Shown piece after piece: positions 22,915 through 30,283 of a stretch of 36,417 bases of DNA (its first letter is position 1; every line of letters starts with the position of its first letter). Both the position numbers and the translations under genes were made by a program. The notes below the pieces were generated by a model. That model made no database searches and was not told where the DNA came from. It saw nothing but the letters and a program-made list of their open reading frames with translations. Source of the DNA: an uncultured Ruminococcus sp. (lineage in GTDB: Bacteria; Bacillota; Clostridia; Oscillospirales; Acutalibacteraceae); NCBI GenBank assembly GCA_902773035.1, contig CACYDB010000008.1:1-36417 (forward strand). The letters are read 5' to 3'.

Positions 22915-23774
22915 AGCTTGCCCTCCTTTTTGAGAAGGCTCAGAACCTCGTCAAACGCCTGACCGACGGTAAGGATCCCGTCGGAAAAGTCATAGCCCTT
23001 CTCCCTGAGGATCGTCATAACGCGGGTTATCTGAGGCACCCTCAGTCCCATACGCTCAAGCTCCTCTACGCGTGAGAACACTGCGCGCGGAGTGTCGAGC
23101 ATTTCAAGCTTGCCGCGGTTCATAACCATGATCCTGTCCGCGACTCTCGCGACGTCCTCCATACTGTGAGATACAAGTATAATGGTATTCTTTCTCTCCC
23201 TGTGGTAGCCTATGATCTGCGAGAGCAGAAGGTCTCTGCCCTTTGGATCAAGTCCCGCGGTAGGCTCGTCAAGCACAAGCACGTCGGGATCCATAGCGAT
23301 TACGCCTGCTATGGCGGCTCTGCGCTTCTCACCGCCCGATAAATCAAAGGGCGATTTGTCGAGGAGCCTGTCGTTTAGCGACACGAACCTCGCGGCGCGT
23401 CTTACTGTTTTATCTAAATCATCTCCGCTCAGTCCCTTGTTAGCGGGGCCGAAGGAGATATCCTTGTAAACTGTTTCATCAAAAAGCTGGTACTCGGGAT
23501 ACTGGAAAACCATACCGACCTTGAACCTTACCTTGCGGATTTCCTTGGGCTTTTCCCAGATATCCTTGCCCTCTAAAAGCACCTGACCTTCGGTTGGCTT
23601 GATCAAACCGTTGAGCGTCTGCACAAAGGTGCTCTTGCCCGAGCCCGTATGGCCGATAAGTCCGATGATCTCTCCTTCATTGATCGAAAGGCTGAGATCA
23701 TCGACCGCCTTTTTTTCAAAAGGTGTGCCTATTCCGTAGGTGAAGCTCAGATTTTTGACCTCTATCAAGCTCAT
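22911..23774 (-). CDS. ecfA2: ECF transporter ATP-binding subunit EcfA2
   Basis: ABC ATPase of the energy-coupling factor module. 287 residues. Walker A GHTGSGKSTFVQ (about 41-52), Q-loop VFQYPEYQLF, signature LSGGEKRRAAIAG, Walker B VLVLDEPTAGLD and the switch histidine in VSHSMEDV. The C-terminal extension (about 235-287) is usual for Ecf ATPases and mediates dimer contact. It overlaps ecfA1 by 4 nt upstream and ecfT by 4 nt downstream, which should keep subunit synthesis balanced. Confidence 0.94.
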   Translation of the reverse strand: MSLIEVKNLSFTYGIGTPFEKKAVDDLSLSINEGEIIGLIGHTGSGKSTFVQTLNGLIKPTEGQVLLEGKDIWEKPKEIRKVRFKVGMVFQYPEYQLFDETVYKDISFGPANKGLSGDDLDKTVRRAARFVSLNDRLLDKSPFDLSGGEKRRAAIAGVIAMDPDVLVLDEPTAGLDPKGRDLLLSQIIGYHRERKNTIILVSHSMEDVARVADRIMVMNRGKLEMLDTPRAVFSRVEELERMGLRVPQITRVMTILREKGYDFSDGILTVGQAFDEVLSLLKKEGKL

Positions 23775-24598
23775 TTAAGCACCCCCTCGAGAAATTCAAC
23801 ACATTCCTCTGCGTTGAGGGGCATTTTGGTAAAGCGTACTCCCGCGCCGATAAGTCTGTAGGCGAGCTCAGTCGCCTGCGGCACGTCAAGGCTGTGACGC
23901 TTCAAAAGCGGAACCTCTGAGAACACTTCTCTCGGAGTTCCCTCGATCAAAACCTTGCCGCCGTCCATAACAATAACTCTGTCGGCAAGCACCGCTTCGT
24001 TCATATAATGAGTGATCAGTACGATTGTAATTCCCTGCTCCTTCAGCGACTGAATGGCGCTCATAACCTCTTCTCTGCCGCTCGGGTCGAGCATAGCCGT
24101 AGGCTCGTCAAAAACTATACAGCTCGGGCGCATGGCGAGTATTCCCGCGATCGCCACCCTCTGCTTCTGACCTCCCGAAAGCTTATGCGGAGCGTGAGTA
24201 CGGTACTCATACATACCGACTGCTTTAAGACTCTCGTCAACCCTCTTTCTGATTTCCTCGGGCTCAATGCCGAGGTTCTCGGGTCCGAAGGCGACGTCCT
24301 CCTCAATAATGCTCGCGACAAGCTGATTGTCGGGATTCTGGAGCACCAGTCCGATATTGGAGCGGATATCATAGGTGAGCTCCTCGTCCGCCGTATTCAT
24401 ACCCTCAACGTACACAACGCCGTCGTTTGGCAGAAGCATAGCGTTGAGCAGCTTGGCGACTGTGGATTTTCCGCAGCCGTTATGACCCAGCAGGGCGACA
24501 AACTCGCCTTTTTCAATTTTCAGGCTAAAATCGTCGAGGACGTTTTTATTCGCCTCGCTATATGAAAAGCTGACATTTTCAGCCGATATAAAACTCAT
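23771..24598 (-). CDS. ecfA1: ECF transporter ATP-binding subunit EcfA1
   Basis: Second ABC ATPase of the energy-coupling factor complex. 275 residues. Walker A GHNGCGKSTVAK, Q-loop VLQNPDNQLVASIIEEDVAF (the QNPDNQ form is typical of EcfA1), signature LSGGQKQRVAIAG, Walker B CIVFDEPTAMLD and switch region ITHYMNEA. The ATG directly abuts the stop codon of the preceding methyltransferase gene, whose last bases supply a GGGAG ribosome binding site. Confidence 0.94.
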   Translation of the reverse strand: MSFISAENVSFSYSEANKNVLDDFSLKIEKGEFVALLGHNGCGKSTVAKLLNAMLLPNDGVVYVEGMNTADEELTYDIRSNIGLVLQNPDNQLVASIIEEDVAFGPENLGIEPEEIRKRVDESLKAVGMYEYRTHAPHKLSGGQKQRVAIAGILAMRPSCIVFDEPTAMLDPSGREEVMSAIQSLKEQGITIVLITHYMNEAVLADRVIVMDGGKVLIEGTPREVFSEVPLLKRHSLDVPQATELAYRLIGAGVRFTKMPLNAEECVEFLEGVLK

Positions 24599-25462
24599 TT
24601 ATTTCTCCCAGATAACAGTAGAGCCGCATGGCAGACACATTCCTGTCTCAGTTACCTTGAGACCGATTTCGTCCGCGCTGACCTTACCGCCGAAGCGGCT
24701 GACAAGCTCTACGTTAAGCAAATACTCCATAACTGCGGGCGACAGACCCGTCGTGTAGGAATTCAAAATCAAAAACGATGGGTTATCGCTCATTACCTTA
24801 ATACATAATTCTATAAAAGAATAAATCTGTTCTTCTATCTTCCAGACCTCGCCGCCGGGGCCTCTGCCGTAGCTTGGAGGATCCATAATAATGCCGTCGT
24901 ACTTATTGCCGCGTCTTACCTCACGATTGACAAACTTTACGCAGTCGTCAACCAGCCATCTGACAGGCTTATCGGCAAGCTTTGAGCTCTGAGCGTTTTC
25001 CTTAGCCCAGTTGACCATACCCTTGCTGGCGTCAACGTGGCACACCTTCGCCCCCGCGTCCATAGCGGCAAGCGTCGCGCAGCCCGTATAGCCAAACAGA
25101 TTCAGAATATTCAGCGGACGGTTTTCCGCCTTGATTCTGTCCTGAACCCATTCCCAGTTAACCGCCTGCTCGGGAAAAACTCCCGTATGCTTAAAGCCCA
25201 TGGGCTTGACGTTGAAGGTCAGGTTCTTGAATCTGATGCTCCAGCTCTGCGGCACCTTCTTGTACATTTCCCAATGGCCTCCGCCCTTATTTGAGCGGTG
25301 ATAACGCGCGTGAGCGTTTTTCCAGAGGGGATTTTTCTTTTTTGAGGACCAAATGATCTGAGGGTCGGGGCGTATAAGGATTATATCTCCCCACCGCTCT
25401 AGCCTTTCGCCGTCGGAACAGTCGATAAGCTCGTAGTCCTTCCAGTTATCAGTAGCTCTCAT
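24599..25462 (-). CDS. RlmI-like class I SAM-dependent methyltransferase
   Basis: 287 residues. Resembles the catalytic half of RlmI/RlmK-type 23S rRNA methyltransferases but lacks the N-terminal PUA domain; instead it starts with a strand-rich region (WGDIILIRPDPQIIW). The SAM-binding motif is LNLFGYTGCATLAAMDAGA (about 121-139), with an acidic HVDASKGMVNWAKENAQ. The DPPSYGRG motif (about 200) is the catalytic-type loop. RNA methylation is inferred; the target is not known. The ribosome binding site is weak. 36 nt after ruvB. Confidence 0.85.
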   Translation of the reverse strand: MRATDNWKDYELIDCSDGERLERWGDIILIRPDPQIIWSSKKKNPLWKNAHARYHRSNKGGGHWEMYKKVPQSWSIRFKNLTFNVKPMGFKHTGVFPEQAVNWEWVQDRIKAENRPLNILNLFGYTGCATLAAMDAGAKVCHVDASKGMVNWAKENAQSSKLADKPVRWLVDDCVKFVNREVRRGNKYDGIIMDPPSYGRGPGGEVWKIEEQIYSFIELCIKVMSDNPSFLILNSYTTGLSPAVMEYLLNVELVSRFGGKVSADEIGLKVTETGMCLPCGSTVIWEK

Positions 25463-25498
25463 TATGAAAGTCTCTTTTCTCTCAATTAGTCTGCCCCG

Positions 25499-26566
25499 TT
25501 ATTCGTCAAATAACGTAGGCTGCGAGGGCTTTACTCCCGCGGGGAAGCTCAGTCCCAGATGCTCGCAGGCGGCGGCTGTAATACAGCGTCCGCGCGGCGT
25601 GCGGCTCAGAAAACCGATCTGCATAAGATACGGCTCGTAAACGTCCTCGATCGTCACGGCTTCCTCGCCTATTGCGGCGGCAAGCGTTTCAAGTCCTACG
25701 GGGCCTCCGTTATAGAACTTTACGATAGCCTCCAGCATTCTGCGGTCATTATTGTCGAGTCCGAGCTCGTCAACTCCGAGTCTTTCAAGCGCGACCTGAG
25801 CTGTTTCAAGCGTAATCACGCCGTCGGAAAGCACCTGCGCGAAGTCGCGTACACGCTTGAGGAATCTATTCGCGATACGCGGCGTGCCTCTTGAACGCGA
25901 TGCGATTTCGACCGCGCCGTCGTGCTCGATCTCTATTCCGAGGATCCCTGCGCTTCTCTCGACGATCAGCGCGAGCTCCTCCGTCGTATACAATTCCAGT
26001 CTGAGAACAACGCCGAAGCGGTCTCTCAGCGGAGCGGTAAGCTGACCTGCTCTTGTAGTCGCGCCTACCAGCGTAAACTTCGGAAGCGGCAGATGATACG
26101 AGGTCGCCATCTGTCCCTTACCGGTGATTATATCAATCGCGAAGTCCTCCATCGAAGGATACAAAATTTCCTCAACCGCGCGGCTGAGGCGGTGGATCTC
26201 GTCGATAAAAAGTACATCGCCTGGATTGAGATTAGTCAACAGCGACGCCAAGTCTCCGGGCTTTTCAATCGCGGGACCCGAGGTTATCCTCACCGAAACT
26301 CCGAGCTCGTTCGCGATAATTCCCGAGAGCGTGGTCTTACCCAGTCCGGGAGGGCCGTACAACAGCACGTGGTCGAGTGATTCTCCGCGCTGCTTGGCGG
26401 CGTCGATAAACACTCTCAGGTTTTCCTTTACGGTCTCCTGACCTATATAATCATCAAGCGTTCTCGGACGGAGCGGATTTTCATTATCTCCGCTCTCCCC
26501 GGGAATCTCTGAGGTATCAACTATTCTGTTTTCAAAATCAAACTCATCCGAAAATTCAATACTCAT
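25499..26566 (-). CDS. ruvB: Holliday junction branch migration helicase RuvB
   Basis: Hexameric AAA+ motor that drives branch migration with RuvA. 355 residues. LRPRTLDDYIGQETVKENL, Walker A GPPGLGKTTLSG (about 69-80), Walker B VLFIDEIHRL and sensor motif LVGATTRAG are present. The C-terminal winged helix ends in GFLSRTPRGRCITAAA. The open frame runs 7 codons upstream to 26587, but the ATG at 26564-26566 has a GAGG ribosome binding site and gives MSIEFSDEFDFENRIVD. Two copies of the leader repeat lie directly upstream, separating it from ruvA by 325 nt, unusual for the compact ruvCAB set. Confidence 0.95.
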   Translation of the reverse strand: MSIEFSDEFDFENRIVDTSEIPGESGDNENPLRPRTLDDYIGQETVKENLRVFIDAAKQRGESLDHVLLYGPPGLGKTTLSGIIANELGVSVRITSGPAIEKPGDLASLLTNLNPGDVLFIDEIHRLSRAVEEILYPSMEDFAIDIITGKGQMATSYHLPLPKFTLVGATTRAGQLTAPLRDRFGVVLRLELYTTEELALIVERSAGILGIEIEHDGAVEIASRSRGTPRIANRFLKRVRDFAQVLSDGVITLETAQVALERLGVDELGLDNNDRRMLEAIVKFYNGGPVGLETLAAAIGEEAVTIEDVYEPYLMQIGFLSRTPRGRCITAAACEHLGLSFPAGVKPSQPTLFDE

Positions 26567-26578
26567 TTTTTTATATGT

Positions 26579-26670
26579 CCTCGTCAAACTCAGTGTGCCT
26601 CTGTCTATTGCTTCTTCTCCCCCGTACCGTCTGTTCCTCGGAAGGTCTGCTACGGGAGGATAAGCTCTGC
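26579..26670 (-). repeat. Leader repeat copy 2 (proximal, upstream of ruvB)
   Basis: Shares AGACAGAGGCACACTGAG, GGGGGAGAAG, AGCAGACC and the final GACGAGG with copy 1. It is more divergent in the middle: CCUUCCGAGG forms a small tetraloop hairpin where the other copies have CCAUAAGAGG. Its CUUAUCCUCCCGU arm still pairs with ACGGGGGAGAAG. The terminal GAGG is the ruvB ribosome binding site. Confidence 0.6.
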
Positions 26671-26681
26671 GTTTTAAATAT

Positions 26682-26783
26682 CTTCGTCAAACTCAGTGTG
26701 CCTCTGTCTGATGCTTCTTCTCCCCCGTACCGTCAGTTCCTCTTATGGTCTGCTGCGGGAAAAGAGGTTCTACTCCTTTGTTT
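26682..26783 (-). repeat. Leader repeat copy 3 (distal, upstream of ruvB)
   Basis: Very similar to copy 1 over its full length (AAAGGAGTAGAAC, GCAGCAGACCATAAGAGG, GGGGGAGAAG, CAGAGGCACACTGAG). It ends GACGAAG followed by ATATTTAAAAC, close to the sequence before the DUF5711-like start, but here no start codon follows and copy 2 begins about 12 nt later. CCUCUU can pair with AAGAGG. Confidence 0.62.
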
Positions 26784-26812
26784 GATTATTAACCCAGCAT
26801 AAGTCTATACTT

Positions 26813-26887
26813 TAATTCCGTATTCCGCATTCCGAATTCCGAATTCCGAATTATAATTACGCATTCCGCATTCCGAATTCCGAATTA
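26813..26887. repeat. ATTCCG(A) short tandem repeats between ruvA and ruvB
   Basis: Two blocks of reiterated 7-8-nt units (ATTCCGA, ATTCCGC) separated by ATTATAATTACG. Many GAATTC palindromes result. With the two leader-repeat copies it accounts for the 325-nt gap between ruvA and ruvB. It is non-coding. Confidence 0.75.
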
Positions 26888-26891
26888 AAAC

Positions 26892-27488
26892 TTACCCTCT
26901 GCCCATCATCTTCAAGGTCTCGCCGATAAGCTTCTCAACCGGCAGAGAAGAGTCAAGCGTCGTGATAAACGGCGATACATCCGCCGCGGAATATCCCAGA
27001 ACTCCCAGAGCCTCGATCGCCTTGGCGATATTGCCCGTGTCCACAGCCTGCGCCGCGCCCGAGCCCTGAGAAACGATCTCTCCGTCGCCGAGCTTAAACT
27101 TATCCTTAAGCTCCAGAATAATCCTCTGCGCGAGCTTTTTACCGACTCCCTGAGCGAGCGTGATCGTTTTCACATCCCCCGTCGCCACAGCCATCGAAAT
27201 CTGTTGAGGCGTAAGCGCCGAAAGAATCGCCAGAGCGACCTTAGGGCCAACTCCGCTGACTCCTATCAGAGTCTTGAACGTCGCAAGCTCCTCCTGAGTC
27301 GAGAACCCGAACAGCTCCATAGCGTCCTCGCGGACGTTGAGGTGCGTGAACAGCATAGCCTCGTCGCCTATTCTCAAATTCTTCTGTGTATTCATTGTGG
27401 TGAGGCACTTATATCCGACTCCGCCGCACTCAACTACGGCGACTCCCGCGGACAAATGAATCACCTCACCGCGCACACTGTAATACAT
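26892..27488 (-). CDS. ruvA: Holliday junction DNA-binding protein RuvA
   Basis: Tetrameric junction-binding partner of RuvB. 198 residues. Starts MYYSVRGEVIHLSAGVAVVE, with the acidic-pin OB domain (about 1-65), then two helix-hairpin-helix motifs (LIGVSGVGPKVALAILSAL and LAQGVGKKLAQRIILELKDK), and a C-terminal RuvB-binding three-helix domain (about 145-198, IEALGVLGYS). The ATG at 27486-27488 has a GGAAGG site; the frame extends 20 codons further but only over the ruvC end. 11 nt after ruvC. Confidence 0.95.
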   Translation of the reverse strand: MYYSVRGEVIHLSAGVAVVECGGVGYKCLTTMNTQKNLRIGDEAMLFTHLNVREDAMELFGFSTQEELATFKTLIGVSGVGPKVALAILSALTPQQISMAVATGDVKTITLAQGVGKKLAQRIILELKDKFKLGDGEIVSQGSGAAQAVDTGNIAKAIEALGVLGYSAADVSPFITTLDSSLPVEKLIGETLKMMGRG

Positions 27489-27499
27489 ACAAACCTTCC

Positions 27500-28000
27500 T
27501 TACCTGTTTCCTAAACTCTGCCTGAGCGCCGTACCATTCGCCTGACAATGCGTAATCGCGATTGCCAGCGCGTCAGCGGTATCATCGGGCTTGGGAATCT
27601 CAGGCAGCTTGAGAAGCCTTCTCGTCATCTCCATAACCTGCGGCTTTTTAGCCTTGCCGTAGCCCGTAACAGCGGTCTTGACCTGGAGCGGAGTATACTC
27701 AAAAATCGGCAGCTCATTCTGCTTTGCCGCGAGCAAAATAACTCCCCTCGCCTCAGCGACCATGATCGCGGTTTTCTGATTGGTAGTAAAGTATAGCTTT
27801 TCGATCGCGACCGCGTCAGGCTTAAAGCGCTTTATGATCTCACTTATATCGTCGTAGATAATCCTGAGCCTGAGATTAAAGTCCGCATCAGCCTCAGTCG
27901 TAACCGCGCCGTAACGCAGCGGACGGAACGTGTTATTCCTGTATTCAACAAGCCCCCAGCCGACTATCGCGTAGCCAGGGTCGATACCGAGAATAACCAT
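27500..28000 (-). CDS. ruvC: Crossover junction endodeoxyribonuclease RuvC
   Basis: Resolves Holliday junctions by paired nicks, with Mg2+. 166 residues. RNase H-fold acidic residues are in VILGIDPGYAIVGWG (Asp), AIEKLYF (Glu) and KPDDTADALAIAI (Asp pair). GYGKAKKPQVMEM is the usual conserved loop. The ATG at 27998-28000 is chosen because GGAGG lies 4 nt upstream; an in-frame ATG at 28021 has no ribosome binding site. First gene of ruvC-ruvA-ruvB and apparently of the long leftward gene chain. Confidence 0.95.
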   Translation of the reverse strand: MVILGIDPGYAIVGWGLVEYRNNTFRPLRYGAVTTEADADFNLRLRIIYDDISEIIKRFKPDAVAIEKLYFTTNQKTAIMVAEARGVILLAAKQNELPIFEYTPLQVKTAVTGYGKAKKPQVMEMTRRLLKLPEIPKPDDTADALAIAITHCQANGTALRQSLGNR

Positions 28001-28039
28001 ACGAACCTCCAATTTCCCCATTTTACAATATTACAAGAT

Positions 28040-28068
28040 ATTATACCACAAACGCCGTGAGATAGCAA
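28040..28068 (-). promoter_or_regulatory. Promoter for ruvC
   Basis: TTGCTA (28063-28068), 17-nt spacer, TATAAT (28040-28045) on the minus strand, just upstream of ruvC. No LexA (SOS) box was recognised nearby. Confidence 0.72.
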
Positions 28069-28114
28069 TATTATTTGTATATACTTTTTCCGTGAATTGT
28101 AAATTGCGCGGCAA

Positions 28115-28144
28115 CAAAAATCAGGCAGAAAAAACTCTGCCTGA
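28115..28144 (-). terminator. Terminator of the O-antigen-ligase-like gene
   Basis: TCAGGCAGA (28121-28129), 6-nt loop, TCTGCCTGA (28136-28144), followed on the minus strand by a T run (28116-28120). It separates this gene from the ruvC operon. Confidence 0.9.
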
Positions 28145-28156
28145 AAAACTATATTT

Positions 28157-29737
28157 TTATTCGTCAGCTTCCTTACTCCTGCACACGCTCTCCGCGAGTC
28201 CCATAAAAATAAACAAAAACGGAGTTACGATCGGAGTCGCGATATTAACAACGCTCTGAAGCAAGTAGCACACAACAGGCGCGATAAACGCGAGCGCGAG
28301 GTAATTTTCCTTAGCCTTTTTAAACGCTCTCGTAATTGCGGAAGCGAACGTCGCTATATACGCCGTAAGGAACAGCGCGCCGCCTGTAACAAGGTAGTTG
28401 AGGAACTCGTTATGAGCGCAGTTTGTGGAGGAGTTGTTAAACTTCTCGTTAAGCTCCGCGAAGTACGGCTCAAACGCGTAGTAGAAGGTGTCGGGACCCC
28501 ATCCGATTATGGCGTTCTTAACGCCCGAGCTCTTGAAGATTTCCCACGCCTTGATCCACATATAGCCGCGGTGAGTGCCCCACTTCTCGTCAAAGCGGAA
28601 GAACTTCATAACCGAGCCGAGCTTCGAGGTCGTGTCCACAAAGGTATAATGGACAAAAAGCGTAATGAAAACCGCGATTCCTACGCAGTAAACCGAGCCG
28701 ATCACAATCGGCACAGCCTTCGGCAGCAAAGCCTCGCGCTTCCTTGACAAAAGCAGAAATACGGCGGCTAAAACAGCGCAAGCTCCGAGAATGATATACG
28801 ACTTTGAGCTGTAGATAAACAGGTTTTGCATAGCTCCGAAGCCCTTCTGCTTATCGCCCATAATAAGCGAGAACAGTCTGACGAGCTTGCCGAAAGCAAG
28901 CATAACCGAAACAGACACAAAGAACATTCCGAGCTTTTTGAGATTTCTCGAATAGTAGAGAAGAATGATCGCCAGAAGCGGAATAAATCCGAGGAAACCG
29001 CTCTCACTGTCAGCGCAAAGCATAGCCGCAAAGCCGAGTCCGGTCATTCCGAGGTAGATATATCGGAAAACGGGCTTTTCGTGGTTTATGAAGAAAATCA
29101 TAAACAGCGGAACCATAAGGCAGCAGAACGCGGACATAATATTCTTGTTGCCGATAGTAGAGGTGAAGTCCTCCGCAGTTTTAGCGCTGTAGCCTACAAG
29201 CATACCGAGCGGATCGACGTAGAAATAGTTGAGGATACAAAGCCCGAACACTATCGCGCAGGCGGCGGCGAGCACGAGGAAAACATATTCCTTGTACGCG
29301 AAACAGCGCGAGGCGATAATATAAACAAAAAAGTACAGAATAAAGATAAACAGACCGTTATTTCTTCCGCTGTTACCGGTAAACGATTCCACAGGAAAGG
29401 CAGAAAACAGCGTCGAGATTATGTACAGAAGAATCATCGCCGTAAAAGCGCAGTCGGTAAAGCTGAGCTTCCGATACCACTTTTTATCGGGTAATTCGCC
29501 AATCCTCCGTCTCTCGTTAACGGCGATAAGCGCGATTATTACCTCCGCGATCGAAACCACGCACGAGAAGAACAAAAATACGTTGAGCTTATCGTGGCGT
29601 ATATGCGAGTATTTGTTTGAAAAATATAGCGGAAAAACCGAGAACATCAGCACCAGATAATAGTTAAAAAAGGCGCTCGCCGAGTTATAGGCGGGTTTTA
29701 CGGTTTTTTCGGGTACGTTATTCTTTTTCTTTGCCAT
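28157..29737 (-). CDS. O-antigen ligase/polymerase (Wzy_C) family membrane protein
   Basis: 526 residues with about 12 hydrophobic helices. The long extracytoplasmic loop (about 365-445) has the Wzy_C landmarks: a GWGPDTFYYAFEPYF segment and CAHNEFLNYLVTGGALF, whose His-Asn and Gly-Gly are typical. In Gram-positive bacteria members of this superfamily polymerise or attach capsule or wall polysaccharide, so O-antigen in the family name need not apply. No glycosyltransferases are adjacent, so the substrate is unknown. ATG follows GGTGATACA, with a consensus promoter and its own terminator, so it is monocistronic. Confidence 0.85.
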   Translation of the reverse strand: MAKKKNNVPEKTVKPAYNSASAFFNYYLVLMFSVFPLYFSNKYSHIRHDKLNVFLFFSCVVSIAEVIIALIAVNERRRIGELPDKKWYRKLSFTDCAFTAMILLYIISTLFSAFPVESFTGNSGRNNGLFIFILYFFVYIIASRCFAYKEYVFLVLAAACAIVFGLCILNYFYVDPLGMLVGYSAKTAEDFTSTIGNKNIMSAFCCLMVPLFMIFFINHEKPVFRYIYLGMTGLGFAAMLCADSESGFLGFIPLLAIILLYYSRNLKKLGMFFVSVSVMLAFGKLVRLFSLIMGDKQKGFGAMQNLFIYSSKSYIILGACAVLAAVFLLLSRKREALLPKAVPIVIGSVYCVGIAVFITLFVHYTFVDTTSKLGSVMKFFRFDEKWGTHRGYMWIKAWEIFKSSGVKNAIIGWGPDTFYYAFEPYFAELNEKFNNSSTNCAHNEFLNYLVTGGALFLTAYIATFASAITRAFKKAKENYLALAFIAPVVCYLLQSVVNIATPIVTPFLFIFMGLAESVCRSKEADE

Positions 29738-29767
29738 TGTATCACCATAGTTTAATAATCTGCTTAG

Positions 29768-29796
29768 ATTATATTACAACGGCGTGTTATTGTCAA
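29768..29796 (-). promoter_or_regulatory. Consensus promoter for the O-antigen-ligase-like gene
   Basis: TTGACA (29791-29796), 17-nt spacer, TATAAT (29768-29773) on the minus strand. The -35 overlaps the stop codon of the upstream small lipoprotein gene. Confidence 0.88.
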
Positions 29797-30143
29797 TTTC
29801 TTTTGAGAGTCAGAGCTCCGTAATCACAGGACAATTTCAGCTTATTTTCTTTCAAAGAATAATTAAAACGGTAGGTCATCTTATCCTCCCTGTCAAACAA
29901 AGCGAAGCTGTTTTTGTCAAAAAGCGTGAGTCCTTTAAGGGTTACGCTGTCACTTTTTTCTTTTGAAGAAATTTGAAAACAGCCTGTGTCGCCCTCAAAG
30001 CTCAGGCTGACGCTCCTGTTTCCCGCGAGCGACGCCCTCCAGCTGTTAAGGCGAATTTCATCCGCTTCATTTTTCACCGTTTCCGAGCAGGAGCAGAGCG
30101 TCATAACGGCGGCAAATGCCAGTAAAATTAAGAGTTTTTTCAT
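29793..30143 (-). CDS. Small putative lipoprotein of unknown function
   Basis: 116 residues. MKKLLILLAFAAVMTLCSC is a lipoprotein signal; the lipobox cysteine is probably residue 19, with Cys17 also possible. The mature part alternates short beta strands (SVSLSFEGDTGCFQISS, MTYRFNYSLKENKLKLS) as in small lipocalin-like or META-like barrels, but no family is claimed. The ribosome binding site is poor. A TTG three codons upstream is an alternative start. Confidence 0.65.
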   Translation of the reverse strand: MKKLLILLAFAAVMTLCSCSETVKNEADEIRLNSWRASLAGNRSVSLSFEGDTGCFQISSKEKSDSVTLKGLTLFDKNSFALFDREDKMTYRFNYSLKENKLKLSCDYGALTLKRN

Positions 30144-30202
30144 ACCAAACAATATGAAAATCTAACAGCTTTTATAACTGAATTACATTTTTGTTATAAT
30201 TC

Positions 30203-30231
30203 TTGATAAGCATTAAAGCATTAAGTATAAT
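30203..30231 (+). promoter_or_regulatory. Promoter for the DUF2804-like gene
   Basis: TTGATA (30203-30208), 17-nt spacer, TATAAT (30226-30231), about 52 nt before the start codon. Confidence 0.82.
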
Positions 30232-30283
30232 ATATTTACAGACACCTATAAAATCCCGGTTATATAATTAAAGGACGGCAAAA

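Noticed and set aside
26813..26887. ATTCCG repeats as a CRISPR array
   Set aside because: Units are 7-8 nt with no spacers and there are no cas genes.
28826..29494. 222-residue plus-strand ORF antisense to the O-antigen-ligase-like gene
   Set aside because: Highly charged shadow frame opposite hydrophobic helices; no start signals.
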